Of a stretch of DNA of 64,000 nt, positions 1 through 10,001 are shown one piece after another. The notes under the pieces are model-generated. The model was not told the DNA's origin. It saw only the letters and a list, made by a program, of their open reading frames with translations, and ran no database searches. Location of the stretch: the NCBI RefSeq assembly GCF_026262505.1, contig NC_067206.1, forward strand, positions 2,294,001 through 2,358,000, given 5' to 3'. Positions within the stretch are counted from its first letter, which is position 1; each line of letters begins with the position of its first letter. The position numbers and the translations under genes were made by a program. This stretch comes from Trichomonas vaginalis G3 (Eukaryota > Parabasalia > Trichomonadida > Trichomonadidae).

Positions 1-1
1 A

Positions 2-235
2 AGAGAACAAAAGTCTAAGGAAGCTACTAAAAAGGTCGAAGAATTAAAACAAAAATATGCTCAGGAAGTCGAATCAAAGAAGGCTCAAGCTGCAAAAGAA
101 ATCGAAGAACTTAAGAAATCTCTTGAGGAAGAACGTAAGAAACAATCTAAGGAAGCTGCTGATAAAATCCGCAACCATAAGCAACAAGTTGTAGACCTTT
201 TAGTTAAGACTGTTTTAGATGTTCGCATTCAATAA
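2..235 (+). CDS. V-type ATPase subunit G, C-terminal part
   Basis: The window opens inside this gene; 77 residues are visible. The segment is almost entirely charged coiled coil (K/E/Q/A rich) and ends in VVDLLVKTVLDVRIQ, which resembles the end of eukaryotic V-ATPase G subunits (EVLDNLLAFVCDIRPE in animals). Subunit G forms part of the peripheral stalk, pairing with subunit E to hold the V1 head against V0 during proton pumping into vacuoles and lysosomes. The stop lies in TAAA, the usual poly(A) context here. The start and any N-terminal features are outside the window. A generic coiled-coil protein is the main alternative. Confidence 0.7.
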   Translation, partial: REQKSKEATKKVEELKQKYAQEVESKKAQAAKEIEELKKSLEEERKKQSKEAADKIRNHKQQVVDLLVKTVLDVRIQ

Positions 236-809
236 ATTTACAGACTTATATTTGATTAAAAACGTTAAAATAATCTATACTCAAAATCCCTTTATTTTTA
301 CTTTAACTAAACATTCACAATAATAGTCCGGTTCATGTGCTATGAAGTCCATATCATGCTTTTACCTGCTTTAGGTAAATAGCATATACACATATATCAA
401 ATATATATTTAACCATTATAAACATTCTAGATCATACATACACATAATGAATTCTTAGAGTGTACATGTAAAGCACCAATACAATGATTTTTGAAAATTT
501 ATTTCAATTTATTGTCAATTAATTTCTTCTTGGATTAAACCACAAGAAAATTTACACTGTTCTTAATATGAATTTACTTCTATTAGTGGACCATAAATTA
601 AGAAAGGAATCGAACAATTTTCTACGGATCTCAGATAATTGATTTTATCATCAAAATAATCATTCTTATATTTTCCAAATACCAAAATTAACTTCGAAGC
701 CCAAAATTATGATGAGTAGATAAAAAGAAAGAAATATTTGTAATGATTTTTCATAATGTAGACACGATATATATGATTTATTCAATTTACATGATACAGA
801 AACAGTTTC
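236..809. other. Intergenic, nothing recognised
   Basis: AT-rich spacer between two convergent genes (V-ATPase G and the RRM protein). No open frame of useful length, RNA gene or repeat was seen. Confidence 0.6.
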
Positions 810-1556
810 TTAGTTGAAGAAAAAGCTCGGTAAGAGTTTTCTTTGTTCATCTTCGGTAGGTGCACTTGGTGTAGAACCAGTAGGCGGGAGGACAAAAGAT
901 CCACTTAGTCTAGCTTCATCAGCATATTTGACGTGAATTGGGCGAGAACCTTCCACGATGATTTGATTATTCATTGACATGGCCTCAGTTGCAGCTTCCT
1001 GAGTTTGATACCTAACGAAGCAGCGCCAGTATTGAGGATCAGTCGAATCAACAGAGTGTGGTGAAACTTGAGTAATTTCACCGAATCTTGAAAAAATTTG
1101 GTAAACACCGTTAACGTCAATGGATAAAGGCAAGTGCTTAATGTATAACATCGTGGAAAGTTTTTCGTGCTTTTCTTGGCTTTCAGCATATTTGGCAAGA
1201 AGTCTTTTGTTGCCTATTGACATTCCATCAATAGCTTGAATAGCAGCATGAGCTTGTGAAAGCTCCCTAAATTTTACGAATCCAAAACACTTGGACTGGC
1301 CAGTTTCGAGATTAATCATAATTTTACTACTTATGATTTCTCCGTATTGAGAACACAAATTCCTTAAATCCTGCTCTGTAAAGCGAGGAGGAATATAATT
1401 GATAAATACATTAGTAGAAGGTGTGATTACTTGTGATCTTGGCCTTCGACCAGATGCAGGAGTTCTCTGAAATGATTCGGATTGTGGACGTGGACCCCTA
1501 AAAGCTGCTCTTGCTCTTGGCTGGGCAATTGGTGGATTTTGGTTGGGGTTATGCAT
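810..1556 (-). CDS. RNA-binding protein with two RRM domains
   Basis: A 248-residue protein. The first 45 residues are a basic, Pro/Arg/Gln-rich tail. RRM1 spans about residues 49-124, with RNP2 VFINYI (50-55) and RNP1 KCFGFVKF (89-96). RRM2 spans about 136-213, with RNP2 LYIKHL (137-142) and a weaker RNP1 around WRCFVRYQ (177-184). The layout resembles ELAV/Mei2-like and trypanosomatid UBP-type single-stranded RNA binders that act on mRNA stability or processing. No other domain is visible, so the target RNA cannot be inferred. The short C-terminal tail is Pro/Ser/Thr-rich and ends in a run of Phe. Confidence 0.85.
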   Translation of the reverse strand: MHNPNQNPPIAQPRARAAFRGPRPQSESFQRTPASGRRPRSQVITPSTNVFINYIPPRFTEQDLRNLCSQYGEIISSKIMINLETGQSKCFGFVKFRELSQAHAAIQAIDGMSIGNKRLLAKYAESQEKHEKLSTMLYIKHLPLSIDVNGVYQIFSRFGEITQVSPHSVDSTDPQYWRCFVRYQTQEAATEAMSMNNQIIVEGSRPIHVKYADEARLSGSFVLPPTGSTPSAPTEDEQRKLLPSFFFN

Positions 1557-2467
1557 TTTTGATAAATATTTTTACTTGAAAAAAATTTAACCAATTATCG
1601 TACTCAATTCAAAATAATGACGGTTGTAAACAAAATAGAATATGGCCGAACAAGAGTTCGCGATTGCGATCCAAAATCATTGATCTAATAGCAAAATTTC
1701 TTAGTCACGGATTTCACATAAGCTTATGAAATTGTAAATTTTACACTTTTGTAAAGCGTATCGTCTCATCTGTAATTCAGAAACATAATACCTTGTTTAT
1801 TATACTAGTGACATGATTGAGATTGTAAATAATCGAACAATTCGGTGTTTTGTCGTTTTCGACAAGCTTTTCCATTCAATTTTTTGCACAAAACAATTTG
1901 TATTTTTCACTCCTCAAACTCATAATTGTGACTTATTGTGATGGTCAAATGCCTTAGATTTTTATAGAATATAATCTATGAGTTGATTACTTAATAATTC
2001 TTGCTTTTTGAAATTTACTGTCAAGCGAATTAATTGCTAGACTTGATTTTTAACTAAAAGTTATTATTAGTTAAAGAATTAAACCTGAAATTCAGCTATA
2101 TATCTTCATTTAACTCATATTGGGAATATATTTCATTTAATTTTAACTTTTTTAGAATCCATCTGAAAAAAATGCTGTAAATGCTAATTAGCGAAAACGA
2201 ATTTTCTTTCGAGATCTATAGTAACCTAATTTTAATAAAATATAACTTGTTCTTGTTGGTAAAAACATTGTTGACGCCTCTGTTTGAGTCCTTGCCAAAA
2301 TTATTTGGTTAGATCTTCTATCAGCAACGAATGATCTATATAATAGTATAAAGAGATGTTAAGTTTCAATTACAAACATTAAATGCATTTCATTTCATAC
2401 CAAAATAATTTGTTTAAACTAACAATATATAACCGCATAAAGAAAATATTTCAAACATATGATTAAA
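1557..2467. other. Intergenic, nothing recognised
   Basis: About 0.9 kb of AT-rich DNA upstream of the RRM gene and downstream of the kinase gene, both on the minus strand. No supported gene or repeat. Confidence 0.55.
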
Positions 2468-3448
2468 TTATCGGAGGATATAAACTGGTTTCATCGTTGC
2501 TGCTTTAGGACGAAATCCAATAACTGAGCAAGCTGATTCACGCAGAGTACATTTTCCCGATTTCTTTGGCTTTGTTGAAGTTGGTAAAGTGATTTTTGGA
2601 ATAATCGGCATAGAATGTGGGTTATCCTTTTCAATTAAATTTACAAGATCATCAGCACTAGGCCTTAAGTTTGGATCGAATTCAAGCATGCGTCTTAAAA
2701 TCATTCTCATTCTTTGAGAGCATGTTGGTGGAACTGTAATTTGTGTTGTGGAAATAAAGTTAACAATCTCATCTTCGGACTGCTCCTTCCAAGGGAAGCA
2801 TCCAAAAAGCATTGTATATAAGGTCATTCCTAATGACCAAATGTCAGCGGCCATTGGATCGAACTGAACACTATTGAAACATTCTGGAGGACAGTACAGA
2901 AATGTACCTGAGCAATGGTTCTTTCTTGCATTGTTTAAAACTTCAGTAGAAATTCCAAAATCGATTAATTTTGGTATCATGTTTTCATCAAAAACAATAT
3001 TTTCTGGTTTGATATCGCGATGGCATATTTTTCGGCTATGCAAGTAGCTAAGAGCTTTTGCTAATTGCAAGATAATACGATAACATTGAACTTCTCCGAC
3101 TGTTCCAAGTGAAGTTATATAATCGAAAAGGTCACCATTTGAACAATATTTTATGACTACCATAATAACCTCTTCGTAGTAAAGTATTTCATAAAGTTTG
3201 CAAATATTTTTATGTTTAACCTTTTCTAAAATGCGTAGTTCTTGCTCAAACATTTCGAGTTGCGATAATTTCATTAAAACTAAGCGAGAAACAACTTTGC
3301 AAGCCACCATTTTTCCAGTTTTATTATTCATTGCTTTTATTACAATTGATGTTGCACCTTTTCCAATAGTATCAATATATGTGTAGTGCCCAAATTCCTT
3401 ATTGAACACGACAGGAACATCACCAAGCATTACGCACATTTCCGACAT
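2468..3448 (-). CDS. CAMK/SNF1-like serine/threonine protein kinase
   Basis: 326 residues. The kinase domain fills about 22-275. It shows a glycine loop GKGATSIV (29-36), the ATP-anchoring lysine in ACKVV (K51), catalytic HRDIKPEN (143-150), DFG (163-165) and a PPE version of the APE motif (187-189), so it should be active. Domain order and loop sequence fit the large CAMK-like set typical of Trichomonas. The roughly 50-residue tail is basic and Pro-rich, without a calmodulin-binding or UBA domain that I can recognise. It acts as a protein Ser/Thr kinase; its substrate is unknown. Confidence 0.9.
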   Translation of the reverse strand: MSEMCVMLGDVPVVFNKEFGHYTYIDTIGKGATSIVIKAMNNKTGKMVACKVVSRLVLMKLSQLEMFEQELRILEKVKHKNICKLYEILYYEEVIMVVIKYCSNGDLFDYITSLGTVGEVQCYRIILQLAKALSYLHSRKICHRDIKPENIVFDENMIPKLIDFGISTEVLNNARKNHCSGTFLYCPPECFNSVQFDPMAADIWSLGMTLYTMLFGCFPWKEQSEDEIVNFISTTQITVPPTCSQRMRMILRRMLEFDPNLRPSADDLVNLIEKDNPHSMPIIPKITLPTSTKPKKSGKCTLRESACSVIGFRPKAATMKPVYILR

Positions 3449-4418
3449 GGTATATATAATATTGCGTGTCTTTAGAATTTATTCTTTTGTTAGGAAAGAA
3501 AAATAATTTGAAAAATTTTACTGTATTAAATCAATTAAAGAAGAAACAAAGACAATCTAATCTTAACAAAATTGTGAACTATTCAATATTATTAAAAATA
3601 AACTATTGAAAATTACAAATGAATAACCGATTATTTTTGAAAAATACGAATACAATAAGTTATATTAAAGCATAATATTGATAATATTATTGACTACATT
3701 TCCTATCGCGGTTCAAAAGCTTTTATCCAATTTCAGTATTAAAAAAAGTGGAAATGTTATTGTAGAAGATCGGGATATTCCAATTTACGAAGTTTTTAAA
3801 TTCAGCTCAAATTGAATTTCAAAGATAATAAATCTGTTAAAATAAATAAGTGAGTCATATAAAATTAATATTGAAATTTAGTCAAATAAAATTCTATTTA
3901 CGAAATTAACCCATTTTCACTTTGTGAAGTTTACAATTGACAATAAATTTAATTCACCTACATTCTGTAGAATAACAATGAATGCTTTTTAAAAAATAAT
4001 TGTCACTTTTGTAATTCAGTTTATTTTTGCTATTCAAAAAATCTTCCAGAATTTTAATTGATATATGGATTAAATAGCTACCGTAACACGTAATTCTTAT
4101 ACTTTGACATAATTTGTAGTTATAGAACGATTTTACAATTTCTTCCATTTTAATTTATCATTAAATATATGAAATAAGCAGCAAATATTTATCAGCATGC
4201 TTCAAAACTTTAAATATACTATCAAGATATTTAATATATTCAAATTATTGTTCAGATTTGAAAAATTTTTGGATATTTCATCAAAAATATATTGGAATAG
4301 GTGTGAATCACATATCATTCAATATCAGTTTTGAGGATTAATTGAATTTACTATTTCTTCCGGACAATTAATTGAGAAGCATTAATTTTAAACGTAATTT
4401 GTCAAAATTTTAGTTGTT
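3449..4418. other. Divergent intergenic region
   Basis: Nearly 1 kb between the kinase (minus) and the ankyrin gene (plus), so it should contain both promoters. Very AT-rich. A TCAAAA initiator-like run precedes the ankyrin start by about 18 bases. Short open frames here look random. Confidence 0.5.
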
Positions 4419-6864
4419 ATGTCGGACTTCTATACTGACGACCGCAGGGTACTCTGCCTGGAGGATATCGACATCCCAGAAGATCTATCCGATGTCATTA
4501 ATGTGGAGACATCTATTTGGTCCTTTAATGGTAATAATCAAGATGAAATAAGTGGTTTCGTGATCCCACTGATTTTGGGAGGAAAAGTGCGCGCATATTA
4601 TGTATATCAGTTAATTGATGCATTTGCGTGCTACAATCCCTTATTAATGGCACAAATATCCAAATTGTATAATCAGATTGCAACCGCAGTTCAAATCCCA
4701 GTTGAACCACGCGATATATCAAAAGCTCTATCCAATGTCCTCCGTTCATATGGATACATTGAATAAAAGGAGAAATATGAAGTTGAAGCCGATAAAGTCC
4801 TTAATATATTCACTGAAGGATCCATTCCCTACATCATTGCATGGGACCAAATAGATGCCCTTCGACAGAAAACACTTGAACTTGATTTTCATGTTGATAT
4901 GACATTCGAAATCAATGAATTTCCGCTGACATTACTGGAAATAAGTGCAAAATATGGAGCAAACGAATGTTTTAACTTCCTTATAGCAAATGGGGCATCC
5001 TTCAATGCCACACTCACAAAATATGCAATTGAAGGCGGATCATTTTCTATCATTCATTTCTGTGAGCAACAGAATTTAGCATTTGATTTTGATTGCTACA
5101 GAATTGCAATTCAAAGCCACAAGAACAACATTGCTGATTGGCTTTTGACCCATTATCAATGCGCAGTCGTTCAAATTCCTGATTGCGTACATTACAGGAA
5201 TACATTAGCCGCACTCTTTTCATATCAAAATGGATGTGATATTCAATTCAAATCAACTGCATTAAATGAAACATGCTTCACAGAAGCAGCAAAGTGCGAA
5301 AACTTAGCTTTAGCAAAATATTTCAGAAGTAAAGGTGCTGTTATCGACATCAATCTGGGCAGAGAACCAGGAGAATCACCACTCATCAGAGCTTGCAGGA
5401 AGAACAACTATGAGCTGATCCAGTTCTTACTCGATTTAGGGGCAGATGTGAACTTTGTTGCAGGAGAAATGAAGTATATCCAGTATAATGCAATTGCCTA
5501 CGCTTGCAATACAAATAATTATGAAATGGCGAAATATTTTATCGAAAGGCATGCAGACGTTAATTCTATCACTATCGATACACAAGGAATGAGAACAATG
5601 TTTGCAGGATCAAGCGTAAGGTTCTTTAAGACGCCTCTTTGGATCACTTGCATGCATGGATACTACGATATTGTCAAATTACTTGTTGAACACGGAGCAA
5701 ATATATTGATATTATATTGATAAGAACGGAAAGAAACTTAACAAAACTGCTCTTTCAATGGCATGTCGCGGAAAGTTCCCTCAAATTGCTGAATATCTCA
5801 TTGATAACGGTGCCGACATTAACACAACTGTTGATAATGATGAAACAGTATTAAGCATCGCCAGTGAAAAAGGTTTCCTTGAAGTTGTCAAAGTTTTAGT
5901 TTCAAAAGGAGCTAATGTCAACCAACCATTAAATGCTTTGCCATTAATTGGCTGCTGCTCGCATAAATTCCCTGATGTTGCAAGATATTTGGTTAAAAAT
6001 GGTGCAAATATTAACTTACCAGACAAATTCGGAGTTTATCCATTGACTGCAGCAATAAAAACAAACTCATTAACAATGGTTAAAGAAGTTGTGGAGTTAG
6101 GAGCTGACATAAAGCAGGATGACTTTATTAAATTATGTTTAGAAAACAAGTCCACTGATATTTGCAAATACATAGTTTCTAAAGGTGCCAAAATCACAAA
6201 AGAAAATATTTTCCAAGCTATTGACAGCAAATCAGTAGAATTTATCCAAATTTTGTTTGAAGATATCAAAAATGTTGATGATGAATTCAAGAATGAAGTA
6301 TTCTTAAGGGCTTTTCGTGAAGCAGAACTTAATACAATCAACTATTTGACTCAAACAGGCTACAGGAACACAAATTTCAAGAAGGATGATCTTAAGCTAG
6401 GATTGTTCAATGCATTGAAAGTTGGAACAGAGGATGCTGTTAATTATTACCTCTCAAATGGAGCCGATGTGAACATAATATTTGAGGAACGATTCACACC
6501 TTTATCATTTACCTGCTTCAATGAAAACATGAAACTTCTAGAATTTCTAGTAAGTAAAGGCGCTGATGTCAATTTACTTGATGTCGGACGACTCTCACCT
6601 TTATGCTATGCGTTGATATCAAAATATTCAAAATCTATTGACTTCCTACTTCAAAATGGGGCAAATCTAAATGACACCAACGTTGAAACTCTTCCTTTAG
6701 TTCTTGCATGCAAAGCAAGAAATCAAAGATTAGTTATGAAATTAATTGAATCTGGTGCTAATGTCAATATTGCAGGCTTAGATGGTGTTACTCCAATTGA
6801 AGCAGCCAAAGAATCAGGCATGCAAAAAATCATTAAGCTTATTAATTCGAAAAAGGATAATTAG
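4419..6864 (+). pseudogene. Ankyrin-repeat protein gene, interrupted
   Basis: A host gene of the large Trichomonas ankyrin family. The N-terminal ~150 codons hold the family's non-ankyrin leader (helical, with a stretch around EPRDISKALSNVLRSYG). Many ankyrin repeats follow, recognisable by the recurring LLxxGADVN pattern (for example FLLDLGADVN, YLSNGADVN, LVSKGADVN). The reading frame is interrupted twice: an in-frame TAA at 4764-4766, after which the same frame continues cleanly, and a frame change near 5700-5730 within an ATATTGATATTATATTGAT duplication. Repeats continue to the end at 6864. It is either a recent pseudogene or carries sequencing errors; the remaining sequence is well preserved. 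Confidence 0.8.
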
Positions 6865-7703
6865 AGTTCGTTTATCATGAATTCCTTTTATATATCGATT
6901 TTATTTTAATGATGCTACTTCTTCTAAGCAAAATTAAATTTTAATTTTTCATTTTATTGAAAATAATGTTTTTTAACATCTCATCTGCTAATTTTCCATC
7001 AGTGTAAACTATTAGTACATATGCTGAGTCCATATATCTGAAATTATTACTGAAAGTGGCTTATTAGTAGATGTAACTAAGTTTGATTGAAACATCGATT
7101 AAATTAGGATTAGACAATCAATATCATAACGAACAAGTTCTTCTGTAAATGAATATCTAATTTTTTTATTGATTGGTCATTAGTTATCAGTCGCCATACA
7201 GACTGCCAATCAACACAACAATGCATTTAGAGGAAACTAAGAAATTGAAATCTTGCAAAGTACAACAGATTTGCAATTCCCAATTTAACATCCGATAATG
7301 TGAAAACAAATATCTTTCAAGCAAATCAGCAATCAATAACTATTAGCTTTCTGGATTAAACTTTGATGACTCAACGAATATTAAATTTTTATTCGCAGGT
7401 TGGAGAATTTTTATGGTGCTTGATCAAAAATTTAACCAACCATTGGGTGATACAGCAGTATTTTGAACCAAAAAGTCTGCCACTCAATTAGCTGTCTAAA
7501 TTTGAATCTTGGGCATAGATTCCTCTCAAATTTTTGAGAAGTGAATAAATTTTTTTGACAAATTCTCCAGGAACCGATCACTAATTTTGACGTCTTGAAA
7601 ACGTTTTTGGAACTCTAACATCATAAACGACAAATATAAAAAAATGAATTGAGTTCTGACGATGAAATTGTAAATTGTAAACTATTGGCCGCATTTTATA
7701 TCA
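6865..7703. other. Intergenic, nothing recognised
   Basis: AT-rich spacer between the ankyrin gene and aspartyl-tRNA synthetase, both on the plus strand. No supported gene. TATATCAATG at the synthetase start places a TCA directly at the start codon. Confidence 0.5.
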
Positions 7704-9317
7704 ATGACAGAACCAGAGTGTGTCATCGAAGAACTTCCTCTCATCCAGTCTAAGGAAACTACAGACAGAACACTCCTTCGTGTTCCACAGATTTCAGAGG
7801 AACATGTCGGTAAGGTTATCGAATTCCGCGGATTCCTCGCCAAGAACCGTAGCAAATTCCTTGTTATCCGTGACCAAATCGCTACAATCCAGGTTTACTC
7901 CTCTGTTAAGGCTAACATCCCAGTCGAGTCCTACGTCGAAATCAAGGGTACCGTTACAGTCCCAGAAAAGCCAATCACAGGCTGCACAAAGCAGAACTTA
8001 GAGATTCAGGCCCAGAGAATCCGTGTTGTCTCAAAGTCTCAGCAACCACTCCCAATTCAGGTCGAAGACTGCTCCAGAATCACTGAAGCCGATGAAGACC
8101 GCGAAGAAGAGGCTGAAGAGGCTGCCTTCAACCACGAAGGTGCCAAAGAAGAGGGTCCAAAGTTCGAGCTCCCAACAGATGCTGAGGGCAATCCAATTGA
8201 CGAACAAGGCAACAAGCTTACACCAGAACAGGTCGAGAAGCGCAAGAAGAACTGGCTCAAGAAGCAGGAGAAGGCCAAGGCTAAGGAAGCCAAGAAGGCC
8301 AAGGCTGCCGCTGCTAAGGGCCCAACAGTTACACAGAAGCTCCGCCTCGACAACCGTGTCTTAGATCTCAGAACAGTCGCTAACCAGGCTATCTTCCGCC
8401 TCCAGTCCAAGGTTTGCCAATTCTTCCGCGAATTCTTACTTGCCCGCGACTTCCAGGAGATCCATACACCAAAGCTCATCCCAACAGCTTCCGAGGGTGG
8501 CTCCAACGTCTTCGAAGTTAAGTACTTCGACTCCAAGGCATATCTTGCTCAGTCTCCACAACTTTACAAGCAGATGGCTGTTGTTTCCGGCATGCCACGT
8601 GTCTTCGAAATCGGCCCAGTCTTCCGTGCTGAGAAGTCATTCACACACCGCCACCTTACAGAATTCACAGGTCTCGATGCCGAAATGGCCTTCGATACAA
8701 ACTACCACGAGGCTCTCCTCCTCTTCCAGGAACTCCTCTGCACCGTTTTCACACGCCTTCAGAAGGAGTGCCAGCCAGAGATTGAGGCCGTCGCTTCCCA
8801 GTTCGGCGAGCACGTCAAGGAACTCGTCATCAAGCCATGCATCATCAACTTCAAGGATGCCGTCAAACTCCTCAACGAGAACGGCCACCCAGAGATGAAG
8901 CCAGACCAGGACCTCGACACAGAACTCGAGAAGTGCCTCGGCAGACTCGTCAGAGAGAAGTACGGCACAGACTTCTTCATCCTCGATAAGTTCCCAGCCG
9001 CCGTCCGCCCATTCTACACAATGCCAGATCCAGATGACCCAATGTACTCCAACTCTTACGATATGTTCCTCCGTGGCGAAGAAATCGTCTCCGGCGCTCA
9101 GCGTATCCACAACTCAGAACTCCTTCTCCAGTGCGCTGCTAAGAAGGGTGTCGATCTCTCCCCAATCATGCCATACGTCGAATCATTCCGCTACGGTGCT
9201 CCTCCACACGCTGGCCTCGGCTGCGGTCTCGACCGTATCACATTCCTCTTCCTCGGACTCCACAACGTCCGCCGTGGTTCCCTCTTCCCACGTGACCCAA
9301 CTCGTGTCTCACCATAA
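7704..9317 (+). CDS. Aspartyl-tRNA synthetase, cytosolic
   Basis: 537 residues; charges tRNA(Asp) with aspartate. An OB-fold anticodon-binding domain covers about 35-115. A lineage-specific insert of roughly 80 residues (125-205) is acidic and then Lys/Ala-rich. The class II catalytic domain follows, with QEIHTPKL in motif 1 (251-258), AQSPQLYKQM (282-291), motif 2 FRAE with HLTEFTGLD (307-325) and motif 3 GLGCGLDR (504-511). The ending NVRRGSLFPRDP matches the AspRS signature rather than AsnRS or LysRS. Codon use is markedly richer in G/C at third positions than the surrounding genes, as expected for a highly expressed gene. The stop is in TAAA. Confidence 0.95.
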   Translation: MTEPECVIEELPLIQSKETTDRTLLRVPQISEEHVGKVIEFRGFLAKNRSKFLVIRDQIATIQVYSSVKANIPVESYVEIKGTVTVPEKPITGCTKQNLEIQAQRIRVVSKSQQPLPIQVEDCSRITEADEDREEEAEEAAFNHEGAKEEGPKFELPTDAEGNPIDEQGNKLTPEQVEKRKKNWLKKQEKAKAKEAKKAKAAAAKGPTVTQKLRLDNRVLDLRTVANQAIFRLQSKVCQFFREFLLARDFQEIHTPKLIPTASEGGSNVFEVKYFDSKAYLAQSPQLYKQMAVVSGMPRVFEIGPVFRAEKSFTHRHLTEFTGLDAEMAFDTNYHEALLLFQELLCTVFTRLQKECQPEIEAVASQFGEHVKELVIKPCIINFKDAVKLLNENGHPEMKPDQDLDTELEKCLGRLVREKYGTDFFILDKFPAAVRPFYTMPDPDDPMYSNSYDMFLRGEEIVSGAQRIHNSELLLQCAAKKGVDLSPIMPYVESFRYGAPPHAGLGCGLDRITFLFLGLHNVRRGSLFPRDPTRVSP

Positions 9318-10001
9318 AGCTTTTTAAGAAATTTTGACTTATTTTATCAAATTTATTGATTTTTTTTATAAATTTCCACAATGTTATTAAATTTTCTTTA
9401 GATTGAATACATTATACGGAATGATTATAATACAATGATGTTTTGGATCTGATATCCTATAATAATAGTATGTGTATGTTTTCTTGTTTGAAGATTTTGT
9501 AGCTGAGACGTAAATTACAGATTTTTTCTTTCATATCTTTGATATTGTCACAATCATTTGTCTTTGAAATTAAGGATTGATCGTTGTGCTGCTCTTAACT
9601 TCAAACTCCTTCTGCACGTTGTTCCAGGAAATATGAAAATTGTATTAGCCAATCTGTTGCTTGGAATAGGTAATGCTTATAAGAAGAAGATATGATGTTT
9701 ATTTGACCAAGAAAATATACAAAAAAAAGGGATATCACGATAATGGATTTAAGAATTCATAGAATTATTAGTGCCCAACTTTAGAATTCAGTTCGTCATA
9801 TGGACACTTTAAAAATTCCTCATGGTCTATTTCCTGAATTCTTTCTTATTGATCCAAGAAAACGAATTCTGTTATTTGTGAAGAGTCGGGAAAATTAAAG
9901 TTATTACATTACATGCAATGATTCTCTTTTTTCATTCAGAGAACAAAATTTTGCGCCCATTAATGTAAGAAAAAATTCAAAAAAATATCGAGAAGAGGAC
10001 A
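9318..10001. other. Intergenic, nothing recognised
   Basis: AT-rich spacer upstream of the kinesin gene. A TTCAAAAAAA initiator-like run lies about 25 bases before the kinesin start codon. No gene or repeat supported. Confidence 0.5.

Noticed and set aside
8057-9110. Several long frames antisense or offset within aspartyl-tRNA synthetase (and similar ones within malic enzyme)
   Set aside because: Shadows caused by G/C-rich third positions of highly expressed genes; no homology seen.
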